Source: Streptomyces sp. NBC_00249 (lineage in GTDB: Bacteria > Actinomycetota > Actinomycetes > Streptomycetales > Streptomycetaceae). From it: DNA of 64,000 bases. The notes under the pieces are model-generated. The model did not search any database. It was not told the DNA's origin and saw nothing but the letters and a program-made list of their open reading frames with translations. Position 1 is the stretch's first letter. Each line of letters begins with the position of its first letter. The position numbers and the translations under genes are program-made. Positions 56,995-64,000 of the stretch are shown here, piece after piece. The stretch spans positions 310,001 through 374,000 of the forward strand of contig NZ_JAPEMV010000010.1 of the NCBI RefSeq assembly GCF_026342355.1, read 5' to 3'.

Positions 56995-58068
56995 ATGGCC
57001 GCTCTGGGATGGCTCACCCCCCGTAGGCGCTCCGCGACGGCGCGGAGCGTGCTGGCAGGCGAGGCCTCGGCCGAGGCCGCCCGCAAGACCGCTCTGGCCG
57101 CGACGGACTCCGTCGATCCGGATTCCACCGACGCCGCGCAGCCCCCCGGCGCACCGGCGATCCCCGCCGACGCCGCACCCCTCGCCCCGACCTCGGACAC
57201 CGAGGACCACGTCGAGACCCGCGACGAGCAGGACGACGAGGGCCGCGAGGAGTACGAGGAGTACGAGGACGGGGAGCCGGAGTTCCCGGTCCCCGGCGAC
57301 GACCTCGCCGCCGCCTTCTTCGACCTCGACAACACCGTCATGCAGGGCGCCGCGATCTTCCACTTCGGCCGCGGCCTCTACAAGCGCGAGTTCTTCCGCC
57401 GTCGCGAACTGGCCCGCTTCGCCTGGCAGCAGGCCTGGTTCCGGCTCGCCGGCGTCGAGGACCCCGAGCACATGCAGGACGCCCGCGACAGCGCGCTGTC
57501 CATCGTCAAGGGCCACAAGGTCTCCGAACTCATGGCGATCGGCGAGGAGATCTACGACGAGTACATGGCGGAGCGGATCTGGCCGGGCACCCGCGCCCTG
57601 GCCCAGGCCCACCTCGACGCCGGCCAGAAGGTGTGGCTGGTCACCGCCGCGCCCGTCGAGACGGCCACGATCATCGCCCGCCGCCTCGGCCTGACCGGCG
57701 CCCTGGGCACCGTCGCCGAGTCCGTCGACGGCATCTACACCGGCCGCCTGGTCGGCGAGCCGCTGCACGGCCCCGCCAAGGCGGAGGCGGTGCGCGCCCT
57801 GGCCGCCGCGGAGGACCTGGACCTCGCGCGCTGCGCGGCGTACAGCGATTCGCACAACGACATCCCGATGCTGTCGCTGGTCGGGCATCCGTACGCGATC
57901 AATCCCGATACAAAACTGCGCAAGCATGCCCGCGCCCACGACTGGCGGCTGCGCGACTATCGGACCGGCCGCAAGGCCGTGAAGGTCGGCGTCCCGGCGG
58001 CCGCCGGGGTCGGCGCGATCGCGGGCGGCGCGGCCGCCGCCATCGCCCTGCACCGCCGCCGCAAGTAG
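56995..58068 (+). CDS. HAD-IB family phosphatase with disordered N-terminal tail
   Basis: This 357-residue protein has a Pro/Asp/Glu-rich N-terminal extension (about 1-100) and then a HAD domain of the SerB-like subfamily IB. The catalytic motif is FFDLDNTVMQ (about 108-117). The later motifs are WLVTAAPVETATIIA and AYSDSHNDIPMLSLVG (with the metal Asp pair). A hydrophobic C-terminal helix (VPAAAGVGAIAGGAAAAIAL) suggests membrane anchoring. It removes phosphate from a small molecule. The start at 56995 begins MAALGWLTPRR; the substrate is unknown. Confidence 0.88.
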   Translation: MAALGWLTPRRRSATARSVLAGEASAEAARKTALAATDSVDPDSTDAAQPPGAPAIPADAAPLAPTSDTEDHVETRDEQDDEGREEYEEYEDGEPEFPVPGDDLAAAFFDLDNTVMQGAAIFHFGRGLYKREFFRRRELARFAWQQAWFRLAGVEDPEHMQDARDSALSIVKGHKVSELMAIGEEIYDEYMAERIWPGTRALAQAHLDAGQKVWLVTAAPVETATIIARRLGLTGALGTVAESVDGIYTGRLVGEPLHGPAKAEAVRALAAAEDLDLARCAAYSDSHNDIPMLSLVGHPYAINPDTKLRKHARAHDWRLRDYRTGRKAVKVGVPAAAGVGAIAGGAAAAIALHRRRK

Positions 58069-58408
58069 CGCCACCGGGCCAGGGCCCTAGGCAGGGCCGC
58101 CCGGCGCTCAACCACCCACCTCTACCCGCGCCGTCGGCGCGGCACTCCGGCATGCCCGACTCGGTCGTGAGCCACCGTGGAAGCTGGCATTCCGCGCATC
58201 CAAGCGATCAGGAATCGATCACCAACTGGGTCTGAATATGCCCTGGACACGCAACAGAAGTGTCGGAACCGGTGATTTCAGCAACTGGGTGTAGCGCTGC
58301 CTGTACGAAGCGTTATTCTCCTCAAACGCATGCCACCGCCCATCTGTCGCCACGACGGGTGAACGGTCCCGCACTGCACGTGATGGAAGCTCTGCCTCTG
58401 GGAGTCCC
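58069..58408. other. 340-bp non-coding region upstream of bldN
   Basis: No reading frame here has streptomycete codon use or a recognisable product. The region is AT-richer toward 58200-58340. It must contain the bldN promoter and probably regulator sites, since in related species BldD acts on bldN. I could not fit a clear BldD consensus, so none is marked. The GGGAG before GTG 58409 is the bldN ribosome binding site. Confidence 0.5.
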
Positions 58409-59221
58409 GTGTACCCACCTGTCGGGGTTGACGCCTCGGGCCTGGCTACGCTGCGCGCAACGGTCCTCGACCACCTGCGCGGCTTCGTCCCCACCGCGTA
58501 CGCCGTCCCCGCCTTCGCCGCCGCAGTACCTGCCGGCCTCGGCCCGGCCGGCCCTTGCTACGCCCTGACCGACGGCGGAGCGACGGTGGGCAGACGCGGC
58601 CGCGCGGGCGGAAGCTCGGCCGGCACCGCCGGCACGAGCGCGCCCACCGCCCGCCGCCCCACCGCGGACAGCGACCAGGCCCGCATGATGGACCTGGTCG
58701 AACGCGCCCAGGCGGGGGAGGCCGATGCCTTCGGCCGCCTCTACGACCAGTACAGCGACACGGTGTACCGCTACATCTACTACCGCGTCGGCGGCAAGGC
58801 GACCGCGGAGGATCTCACCAGTGAGACCTTCCTGCGCGCGCTGCGCCGCATCTCCACCTTCACCTGGCAGGGCCGGGACTTCGGCGCCTGGCTGGTGACC
58901 ATCGCCCGGAACCTGGTCGCGGACCACTTCAAGTCCAGCCGCTTCCGGCTGGAGGTCACCACCGGCGAGATGCTCGACGCCAACGAGGTGGAGCGCAGCC
59001 CCGAGGACTCCGTCCTGGAGTCCCTCTCCAACGCGGCCCTGCTCGAAGCCGTACGGAAACTCAACCCGCAGCAGCAGGAGTGCGTCACCTTGCGCTTCCT
59101 CCAGGGCCTCTCCGTCGCGGAGACGGCCCGGGTGATGGGGAAGAACGAGGGCGCCATCAAGACGCTCCAGTACCGGGCGGTCCGCACCCTGGCCCGCCTC
59201 CTCCCGGACGACGCCCGCTGA
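58409..59221 (+). CDS. bldN: Developmental ECF sigma factor BldN (pro-sigma)
   Basis: This 270-residue protein is the ECF sigma factor for aerial hyphae formation. It begins MYPPVGVDASGLATLRATVL, a pro-region of about 85-90 residues that is removed by proteolysis in S. coelicolor. Sigma region 2 starts ARMMDLVERAQAGEADAFGR and includes DQYSDTVYRYIYYRVGG. Region 4 has LQGLSVAETARVMGKNEGAI. It controls rodlin and chaplin genes and, in related species, rsbN. It is released by membrane anti-sigma RsbN. GTG 58409 matches the known start. rsbN follows. Confidence 0.95.
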   Translation: MYPPVGVDASGLATLRATVLDHLRGFVPTAYAVPAFAAAVPAGLGPAGPCYALTDGGATVGRRGRAGGSSAGTAGTSAPTARRPTADSDQARMMDLVERAQAGEADAFGRLYDQYSDTVYRYIYYRVGGKATAEDLTSETFLRALRRISTFTWQGRDFGAWLVTIARNLVADHFKSSRFRLEVTTGEMLDANEVERSPEDSVLESLSNAALLEAVRKLNPQQQECVTLRFLQGLSVAETARVMGKNEGAIKTLQYRAVRTLARLLPDDAR

Positions 59222-59349
59222 GGCGGGCCGCCCCAGGCGTTCCGCACTCCGCACCCCTGCACGCCACCCCCCGCGCCCTCCCGAATCAATACAACCTCAC
59301 ATACACCCGGTGACCCCTCGATGACGCTGTGGTCCGATCATCCTTCGTC

Positions 59350-59378
59350 CGTAACCCAAGTGCCGCGACGCTCGTTGT
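59350..59378 (+). promoter_or_regulatory. BldN-dependent promoter of rsbN
   Basis: CGTAAC (59350-59355) and CGTTGT (59373-59378) are separated by 17 bp. These match the -35 and -10 elements reported for BldN-dependent promoters. They precede rsbN by about 130 bp and would give negative feedback: BldN makes its own anti-sigma. Confidence 0.8.
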
Positions 59379-59508
59379 GCGGAATGCAGGCTCCCTGTGG
59401 ACACGCCCTGCCCGAAGCCGCTCACTCGAAAGTGTGGATGTGCTCAAGGCAGGCAACCTTCCGGACACCTTGGGGAGTCGATCGTCATGACGAGAGGAGG
59501 TGCCGCCA

Positions 59509-60723
59509 GTGATCGCGAACGTGACCCCGCACCGGCGGGCGAACGCCTTCGCCCAGGCCCTGGAGGATCGGACCCCGTCCGGTCTTTCGGAACCGGACCC
59601 GGCGGCCGAGCAGTCCGAGGCACCTGCCGAACCTGCCGACCACGACCGGTTGTTGGCCCTGGCGAACGTGCTCGGCGAAAGAATGCCGCGCCCGGTGCTG
59701 GACCCCGAGGTCAAAGTGGTGCAACGAGCGCAGCTCGTCGCCGCCATGGAGGCCATGGTGATGGAGGAGAGGGCCGGGGGCGGTGCCGCAGCCGACCCTC
59801 TGGTGCCCGAACAGCGGACCGGCCGCGGCGCCCACCGGGCGACCTCGCTCCGGAAATTGCGGCCCCGCTCCCGCTGGTCCAAGGGCATCGCAGCGGGCGG
59901 CCTCACCGTGGGTGTGGCCGCAGGGGCCTTCAGCGGAGTGGCCGCTGCCAGCACGGACGCCCTGCCGGGTGACTCCCTCTACCCGGTCAAACGGGGCATG
60001 GAGGACCTCAAGCTGGGCATGGCCGACGAGGACTCGGACCGGGGCGAGCTCTACCTCGACCAGGCCTCGAACCGGCTGTCCGAGGCGCGCAGGCTGATGG
60101 AGCGCGGCCGGACGGGCGTACTGGACCACGAGTCCCTGGGCGAGATCCGCCGCGCACTGGCGGGTATGAAGCACGACGCGTCGGAGGGCCACCGGCTGCT
60201 CCAGGCGGCGTACGAACGGGACGGCTCGCTCGGCCCGATCCAGGCGCTGTCCTCGTTCTCCCGCTCGCACCGCGACGCGTGGGGACGGCTCCGGTCGAAC
60301 CTGCCGCCGCAGCTCACGGACGTCGGGGACGAGGTGAGCTCGGTCTTCCAGGCCATAGACGATGACGTGGCGCCGCTCCAGGGCCTGCTGCCCAAGCCCC
60401 CCGAGCAGCACCGCGGCACGAGCACCCCGGCCAAGCCGAGCACCCCCGCCACGGGGAAGCAGCAGCCCGCCCCGGCATCGGGGGCCCCCGCACCGTCCGC
60501 ACCGGCGGCCACCACCCCGAGCCCCTCCGGCAGCCACCCGGCCTCCGGAACGGGCGGCCTCCTGGGCGGTACGGGCGACCTCCTCCATCCCCCGGCACAG
60601 GGCCAGTCGGCCCCGAACCCCTCGGCCCCGACCCCGGACCACCCCGGCCCGGACATCACCCTCCCGCCGCTCCTCCCCGGCCTCCTCCCGGGCCTGGGCA
60701 TCGCGGCGGAGGACGCCGAGTAG
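59509..60723 (+). CDS. rsbN: Anti-sigma factor RsbN (membrane)
   Basis: This protein of about 404 residues is the membrane anti-sigma of BldN. The cytosolic N-terminal part (about 1-90) contains the sigma-binding region with ANAFAQALEDR and LVAAMEAMVMEERAG. One membrane helix follows (GIAAGGLTVGVAAGAFSGVA, about 126-147). The outer part begins STDALPGDSLYPVKRGMEDL, the DUF5667-like domain. A long Pro/Thr/Gly-rich tail follows. GTG 59509 has GGAGG upstream. BldN is its partner in the adjacent gene. Confidence 0.93.
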   Translation: MIANVTPHRRANAFAQALEDRTPSGLSEPDPAAEQSEAPAEPADHDRLLALANVLGERMPRPVLDPEVKVVQRAQLVAAMEAMVMEERAGGGAAADPLVPEQRTGRGAHRATSLRKLRPRSRWSKGIAAGGLTVGVAAGAFSGVAAASTDALPGDSLYPVKRGMEDLKLGMADEDSDRGELYLDQASNRLSEARRLMERGRTGVLDHESLGEIRRALAGMKHDASEGHRLLQAAYERDGSLGPIQALSSFSRSHRDAWGRLRSNLPPQLTDVGDEVSSVFQAIDDDVAPLQGLLPKPPEQHRGTSTPAKPSTPATGKQQPAPASGAPAPSAPAATTPSPSGSHPASGTGGLLGGTGDLLHPPAQGQSAPNPSAPTPDHPGPDITLPPLLPGLLPGLGIAAEDAE

Positions 60724-60729
60724 GCACCC

Positions 60730-60763
60730 TTTTGGCGGGGCTGGCTCCCCAGCCCCGCCAAAA
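60730..60763. terminator. Bidirectional terminator after rsbN
   Basis: TTTTGGCGGGGCTGG-CTCC-CCAGCCCCGCCAAAA is a perfect 15-bp stem. Its T and A ends make it a terminator in both directions between the convergent rsbN and acyltransferase genes. Confidence 0.88.
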
Positions 60764-60765
60764 TC

Positions 60766-60814
60766 CAGCCCCGCCGGCGTTTGAGGCGCGGGGTTCGGGG
60801 CGGAGCCCCGGGAA
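60766..60814. repeat. GC-rich Streptomyces-type repeat, copy 4
   Basis: AGCCCCGCCGGCGTTTGAGG is followed by CGCGGGGTTCGGGGCGGAGC and CCCGGG. It differs from copy 2 by one base (TTC for TCC). It lies directly beside the terminator hairpin, in non-coding sequence. Confidence 0.8.
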
Positions 60815-60822
60815 ACGGACCG

Positions 60823-61818
60823 TCAGAAGAACACGGACCTCCGCTGCACCAGCAGCTTGTACAGCGTGTGCTGGATCTGCTCCCGAACCTGATCCGTCAG
60901 GTTGAACATCAGCATCGGATCCTCCGCCGCCTCCGCCGCATACCCCGCGGTAGCGATCGGCTCCCCGAACTGGATCGTCCACTTCGTCGGCAACGGCACC
61001 GCCCCGAGCGGCCCCAGCCACGGAAACGTCGGCGTGACCGGGAAGTACGGCACCCCCAGCAGCCGCGCGAGCGTCTTCGCGTTGCCGACCATCGGGTAGA
61101 TCTCCTCGGCCCCCACGATCGAGCACGGCACGATCGGCGTCCCCGCCCGCAGCGCCGTCGACACGAAGCCGCCCCGCCCGAACCGCTGGAGCTTGTACCG
61201 GTCCCCGAACGGCTTCCCTATCCCCTTGAAGCCCTCCGGCATCACCCCGACGAGTTCCCCGGCCTCCAGCAGCCGCTGCGCGTCCTCCGCGCAGGCCAGC
61301 GTGTGACCGGCCTTCCGCGCGATCTCGTTGACCACCGGCAGCTGGAACACCAGGTCCGCCGCCAGCAGCCGCAGGTGCCGCTCCGCCGGGTGGTGGTCGT
61401 GCACGGCCACCTGGAGCATCAGCCCGTCCAGCGGGAGCGTCCCGGAGTGGTTCGCCACGATCAGCGCACCACCCTCCTTCGGGATGTTCTCGATGCCCTT
61501 GACCTCGACCCGGAAGTACTTGTCGTGCAGCGGCCGCAGCAAGGACATCAGGACCTGGTCCGTCAGCTCCTTGTCGTAGCCGAATTCGTCGACCTCGTAG
61601 TCCCCGGTGATCCGCCGCCGCAGGAACGCCAGCCCGCCGGCGATCCGCCGGTCCCAGCTCCCGCCCTCCGGCCCGGCCCCGGGCAGGGGCACGGGCACCT
61701 CCGCGTCCGGCTCGCGCACCGGCTCCGACGCCGCCGGCACCACGCGCACCTTCCGCGCGGCGGCGCCTCTTCGGCGCGGCCGGTCCTCGTCGAACGGAAT
61801 GACCTTGGCGTCCGCCAC
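60823..61818 (-). CDS. 1-acylglycerol-3-phosphate acyltransferase-like protein
   Basis: This 331-residue protein has a PlsC-like acyltransferase domain: IVANHSGTLPLDGLMLQVAV with the His-Asp catalytic block, GVMPEGFKGIGKPFG with the second motif and SIVGAEEIYPMVGN. The first motif has six bases more between His and Asp than the classic NHX4D, as in the actinobacterial relatives. It may acylate a glycerolipid or mycolyl-like substrate. GTG 61816-61818 overlaps the epimerase stop by one base. The N-terminal 60 residues are Arg/Pro-rich. Confidence 0.85.
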   Translation of the reverse strand: MADAKVIPFDEDRPRRRGAAARKVRVVPAASEPVREPDAEVPVPLPGAGPEGGSWDRRIAGGLAFLRRRITGDYEVDEFGYDKELTDQVLMSLLRPLHDKYFRVEVKGIENIPKEGGALIVANHSGTLPLDGLMLQVAVHDHHPAERHLRLLAADLVFQLPVVNEIARKAGHTLACAEDAQRLLEAGELVGVMPEGFKGIGKPFGDRYKLQRFGRGGFVSTALRAGTPIVPCSIVGAEEIYPMVGNAKTLARLLGVPYFPVTPTFPWLGPLGAVPLPTKWTIQFGEPIATAGYAAEAAEDPMLMFNLTDQVREQIQHTLYKLLVQRRSVFF

Positions 61819-62867
61819 TATCGCTCCACTCCCTCGTCCACCTTCAGCATCCCCGCCACCCTGTCCACGGCCCGTCCCACCCGTTCGGGCGGCAGCAGCC
61901 CGCCGCCCCGGCTCCGCGCGAAGTCCGCGAACGTCTCGGCGGTCGTGTACATCGGCTCGAAGCCCAGGGTGTCCCGCATCTGGGAGGTCTCCACGACCCG
62001 CCCGTGGGTCAGCAGCCGGATCTGCTCCGGCGAGAAGTCCGTCGCCCCGACCGCCCGCAGCGCCTGCCCCACCCACGTCACGGCGGGCAGCAGCAGCGGC
62101 ACCGTCGGCCGCCCCAGCCGCCGCGAGCACTGCGACAGCAGCAGCACCCCGTCACCGGCGATGTTGAAGGTCCCGCTGTTGAGCTTCCCCCGCTGCGGCT
62201 CCCCGGCCGCCAGCCGCAGCACGTCCACCACGTCGTCCTCGTGGACGAACTGCAGCCTCGGGTCGTAGCCGAGCACCGTCGGCATCACCGGCATCGAGAA
62301 GTAGTCGGCGAGCGCCGAGTCCGCGAAGGGCCCCAGGATGTTCGCGAAGCGCAGCACGCACACCGCGACGTCGGGCCGCCTGCGCGCGAAGCCGCGTACA
62401 TAGCCCTCGACCTCGGCGGCGTCCTTCGCGAAGCCGCCCGCCGGCAGCGATTTGGGCTGGGTGGTCTCGGTGAAGACGGCGGGATCCCGCGCCGTGCCCC
62501 CGTACACGCTGGTACTGGACTTCACCACGAGACGTCGTACCGTCGGCGACTTCTGGCAGGCCCCGAGGAGCTGCATCGTCCCGATGACGTTCGTTTCCTT
62601 GACGGTGCTGCGCGCGCCGGGAGCCCCGGCGCTGCCTCCGGTGACCGCCAGATGGACCACCGTGTCCACGGCGTGCTCCGCGAGCACCCGCGCGATCGCC
62701 GACTGCCTGATGTCCGTACGCACGAACTCGGCCGAGCCGAGCTGGTGCGGCGGGCTCACCGCGTCGACCGCGATGACCCTCTCCACCTCCGGGTCGCGCT
62801 GGATGCGGCGCACGAAGCGGCCACCCAGCTGTCTGGCTGCCCCGGTGACGAGCACGACCTTCCCCAC
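61818..62867 (-). CDS. NAD-dependent epimerase/dehydratase (extended SDR)
   Basis: This 349-residue protein has the NAD motif VLVTGAARQLGGRFVRRIQ (about 5-23) and the SDR blocks VDTVVHLAVTGG and RLVVKSSTSVYGGTARDPAV. It lacks a clear YxxxK at the expected place, so it may be an atypical or non-catalytic SDR. It is translated with the acyltransferase gene downstream (overlap of one base), so it may supply a substrate or act in the same pathway. GTG 62865-62867 has GGAGG upstream. Confidence 0.83.
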   Translation of the reverse strand: MGKVVLVTGAARQLGGRFVRRIQRDPEVERVIAVDAVSPPHQLGSAEFVRTDIRQSAIARVLAEHAVDTVVHLAVTGGSAGAPGARSTVKETNVIGTMQLLGACQKSPTVRRLVVKSSTSVYGGTARDPAVFTETTQPKSLPAGGFAKDAAEVEGYVRGFARRRPDVAVCVLRFANILGPFADSALADYFSMPVMPTVLGYDPRLQFVHEDDVVDVLRLAAGEPQRGKLNSGTFNIAGDGVLLLSQCSRRLGRPTVPLLLPAVTWVGQALRAVGATDFSPEQIRLLTHGRVVETSQMRDTLGFEPMYTTAETFADFARSRGGGLLPPERVGRAVDRVAGMLKVDEGVER

Positions 62868-62905
62868 GAGCTCAGCGCCTCCCTCGAAGAAGTACCCCGG
62901 CTGCA

Positions 62906-62942
62906 CCGCAGCCCCTCCACCAGGATGGTGGAGGGGCTGCGG
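62906..62942 (-). terminator. Terminator upstream of the epimerase gene
   Basis: A 17-bp perfect stem (62906-62922 and 62926-62942) with loop GGA lies between the 32-aa protein gene and the epimerase gene, both on the minus strand. It would end transcription from the small gene. Confidence 0.88.
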
Positions 62943-62962
62943 AGAACACGTACAGCTGCCGT

Positions 62963-63061
62963 TTACTTCTTGTTACGGCGCTGGACGCGGGTGCGCTTGA
63001 GCAGCTTGCGGTGCTTCTTCTTAGCCATCCGCTTGCGCCGCTTCTTGATAACAGAGCCCAC
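62963..63061 (-). CDS. 32-aa AURKAIP1/COX24-type basic protein
   Basis: This 32-residue protein starts at GTG 63059-63061, reads GSVIKKRRKRMAKKKHRKLL and ends with KRTRVQRRNKK before the TAA at 62963. Nearly half its residues are Lys or Arg. This is the short AURKAIP1/COX24-domain protein of actinobacteria, probably a small ribosomal-subunit protein (bS22-like). GAGGG lies six bases upstream. It is too short for most ORF finders. Confidence 0.88.
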   Translation of the reverse strand: MGSVIKKRRKRMAKKKHRKLLKRTRVQRRNKK

Positions 63062-63193
63062 GACTACCCTCGCTCACTTCTCTTCACTCGGTGCGGGGCG
63101 TCTGGGCCCACACGACCTACGTCGGCCTAGCCTACCCGCCCAAAGTCTGAGCTTGTAATCCGAGCCCTCCGCAGGTCTTCCTGAGCCTCAGTC

Positions 63194-63403
63194 TCAGGCC
63201 GACTCCACCCCCACGAAGGACTCCCGGAGGTACTCGTGAACCGCGTTCTCGGGGACCCGGAAGGACCGGCCCACCCGGATTGCGGGCAGATGACCGTTGT
63301 GCACCAGGCGGTACACGGTCATCTTCGACACTCGCATCACCGAGGCGACCTCCGCCACGGTCAGGAACTGAACCTCACTGAGAGGCCTCTCGCCAGCAGC
63401 CAT
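63194..63403 (-). CDS. bdtA: Helix-turn-helix protein BdtA (BldD target)
   Basis: This 69-residue protein is of the MerR/excisionase-type helix-turn-helix group: PLSEVQFLTVAEVASVMRVS, KMTVYRLVHNGHLPAIRVGR, then SFRVPENAVHEYLRESF. Its place next to bldN and the AURKAIP1/COX24 gene matches the SCO3328/bdtA gene of S. coelicolor, a known BldD target. It is likely a DNA-binding developmental regulator. An ACTC-CCCA-GAGT dyad at 63476-63487 is not an exact BldD site. Start: ATG 63401-63403. Confidence 0.8.
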   Translation of the reverse strand: MAAGERPLSEVQFLTVAEVASVMRVSKMTVYRLVHNGHLPAIRVGRSFRVPENAVHEYLRESFVGVESA

Positions 63404-63518
63404 GACACACCTTTGACCTTCCGCGCATGACGGGCACCGGCTTCCCCTCCGGTTACTCCTCGTCGTCGCACGCTCACTCCCCAGAGTAGGGGCGTGTGAT
63501 ACGAGTGGGGAAGAGGAG

Positions 63519-64000
63519 CTACGGCCACTCCTGACGCACCGGCAGGCGCGCACGGTGCAACACGAAGCGCATGAGCGGTCCGTAGTAGTCCGAACGCACC
63601 GCGTCATCAAGCGGAACGACCACCGCCACCCGCCCCTCGGCCTCCCCGACGAACAACGCGGGATCGTCCGTATCGGCCAGCCCGATCGCCTCCACACCGA
63701 GCTGACCTGCGCCGCAGACCCAGCCGTGGTCCCCCACCACCAGTTCCGGCAACGGCCCGCCGGCCTCCGCCAGCGCCCCGAGCGCGATCCGAACCGGCAG
63801 CGGCGAATGGGTGTGTGCGCCGGTCGCACTCCCCGGCTCCCGCGCGCCGGGTTCCCGCACCAGTGCGACTCCCCCTACGTAATCGATGCGGTGCGGACGT
63901 ACGCCGAACCGGGTCGCCATGTCGACACCGACCCCCCGCGCCGGAGTGAGGACAACACATCCCGCCGCCGACAGCGCCCGGGCCAAAGAGACGTAGAAGC
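63519..64000 (-). CDS. Phosphatase-annotated protein, 5' end outside window
   Basis: The frame is open to the window edge; the visible 160 residues are FYVSLARALSAAG, VVLTPARGVGVDMATRFGVR, HTHSPLPVRIALGALAEAGG, ELVVGDHGWVCGAGQLGVEA and GLADTDDPALFVGEAEGRVA. A TTG at 63984-63986 is probably internal, because residues FYVSL continue upstream in the same frame. The block GDHGWVCGAGQLG and the C-terminal VPLDDAVRSDYYGPLMRFVL match a streptomycete protein usually annotated as a phosphatase next to bdtA. The N-terminal half is missing. Catalysis is not shown. Confidence 0.75.
   Translation of the reverse strand, partial: FYVSLARALSAAGCVVLTPARGVGVDMATRFGVRPHRIDYVGGVALVREPGAREPGSATGAHTHSPLPVRIALGALAEAGGPLPELVVGDHGWVCGAGQLGVEAIGLADTDDPALFVGEAEGRVAVVVPLDDAVRSDYYGPLMRFVLHRARLPVRQEWP

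Noticed and set aside
58069..58408. A small gene between the HAD gene and bldN
   Set aside because: Short frames exist but lack streptomycete codon bias or good ribosome binding sites. The sequence is best read as the bldN regulatory region.
63476..63487. ACTC-CCCA-GAGT dyad upstream of bdtA as a BldD site
   Set aside because: The BldD consensus centre has only one base between the half-sites. Here there are four, so I do not call it a BldD box.
1..64000. tRNA, rRNA, insertion sequence or prophage features
   Set aside because: I looked for cloverleaf-type patterns, transposase motifs and phage genes and saw none that I could support.

Overview
The window is chromosomal DNA from a Streptomyces or very close relative. 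It is very GC-rich, coding frames show strong third-position G/C, GTG and TTG starts are common, and neighbouring genes often overlap by 4 bp (ATGA/GTGA). The gene content is typically streptomycete: futalosine menaquinone genes, rex-hemACD, the developmental sigma factor bldN with its anti-sigma gene rsbN, an XRE/DUF397/ATPase cluster, and DUF3558 lipoproteins.

Layout. (1) 1-6640, minus strand: menaquinone genes mqnE, ubiX (mqnM), mqnP and mqnL, with an Lrp-type regulator and small conserved genes between them. (2) 6.7-12.8 kb: an accessory stretch with PLDc_N and other membrane proteins, a LysR/MFS divergent pair and a MarR/cupin divergent pair that shares a perfect 17-bp inverted repeat. 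(3) 12.8-20.5 kb, minus: cytochrome c maturation genes resA-ccdA-resB-ccsB, a Tat-lipoprotein deacetylase-like protein, a histidine phosphatase and hemL. (4) 20.6-31 kb: accessory genes. These are an EF-hand protein, a GNAT, an oxidoreductase/HxlR pair with a perfect 22-bp palindrome, a Mut7-C protein, a flavin monooxygenase, an SDR, a polysaccharide deacetylase with a DasR-type operator, a Uma2 nuclease and RtcB. (5) 31-41 kb: two DUF3558-like lipoproteins, a DUF2637 membrane protein, the divergent pair lysS (class I) / argS, an RHH/PIN toxin-antitoxin pair, and small membrane proteins. (6) 40.9-45.2 kb: a STAND (NB-ARC/TPR) ATPase joined to a small membrane protein, an anti-sigma-type ATPase, and a divergent XRE + DUF397 pair. 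The ATPase and the membrane protein share a short repeated motif that could act as a signalling motif. (7) 45.2-49.9 kb: two TetR-type regulators, a flavin monooxygenase, a DUF1876 protein and a secreted hydrolase. (8) 49.9-56.4 kb, minus: the haem operon rex-hemA-hemC-hemD, then hemB, with a Rex operator upstream. (9) 56.6-64 kb: a glutaredoxin, a HAD-IB phosphatase, bldN, rsbN, an acyltransferase, an epimerase, a 32-aa basic protein, bdtA and a truncated phosphatase-annotated gene.

How the parts work together. Respiration and redox balance recur: menaquinone, cytochrome c maturation and haem synthesis all lie here, and Rex would tie haem synthesis to the NADH/NAD+ ratio. BldN and RsbN control aerial growth. 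A GC-rich Streptomyces-type repeat occurs four times, and one copy lies in frame inside hemA. I saw no tRNA, rRNA, insertion sequence, prophage or CRISPR array. All calls rest on reading the sequence; no database search was run.
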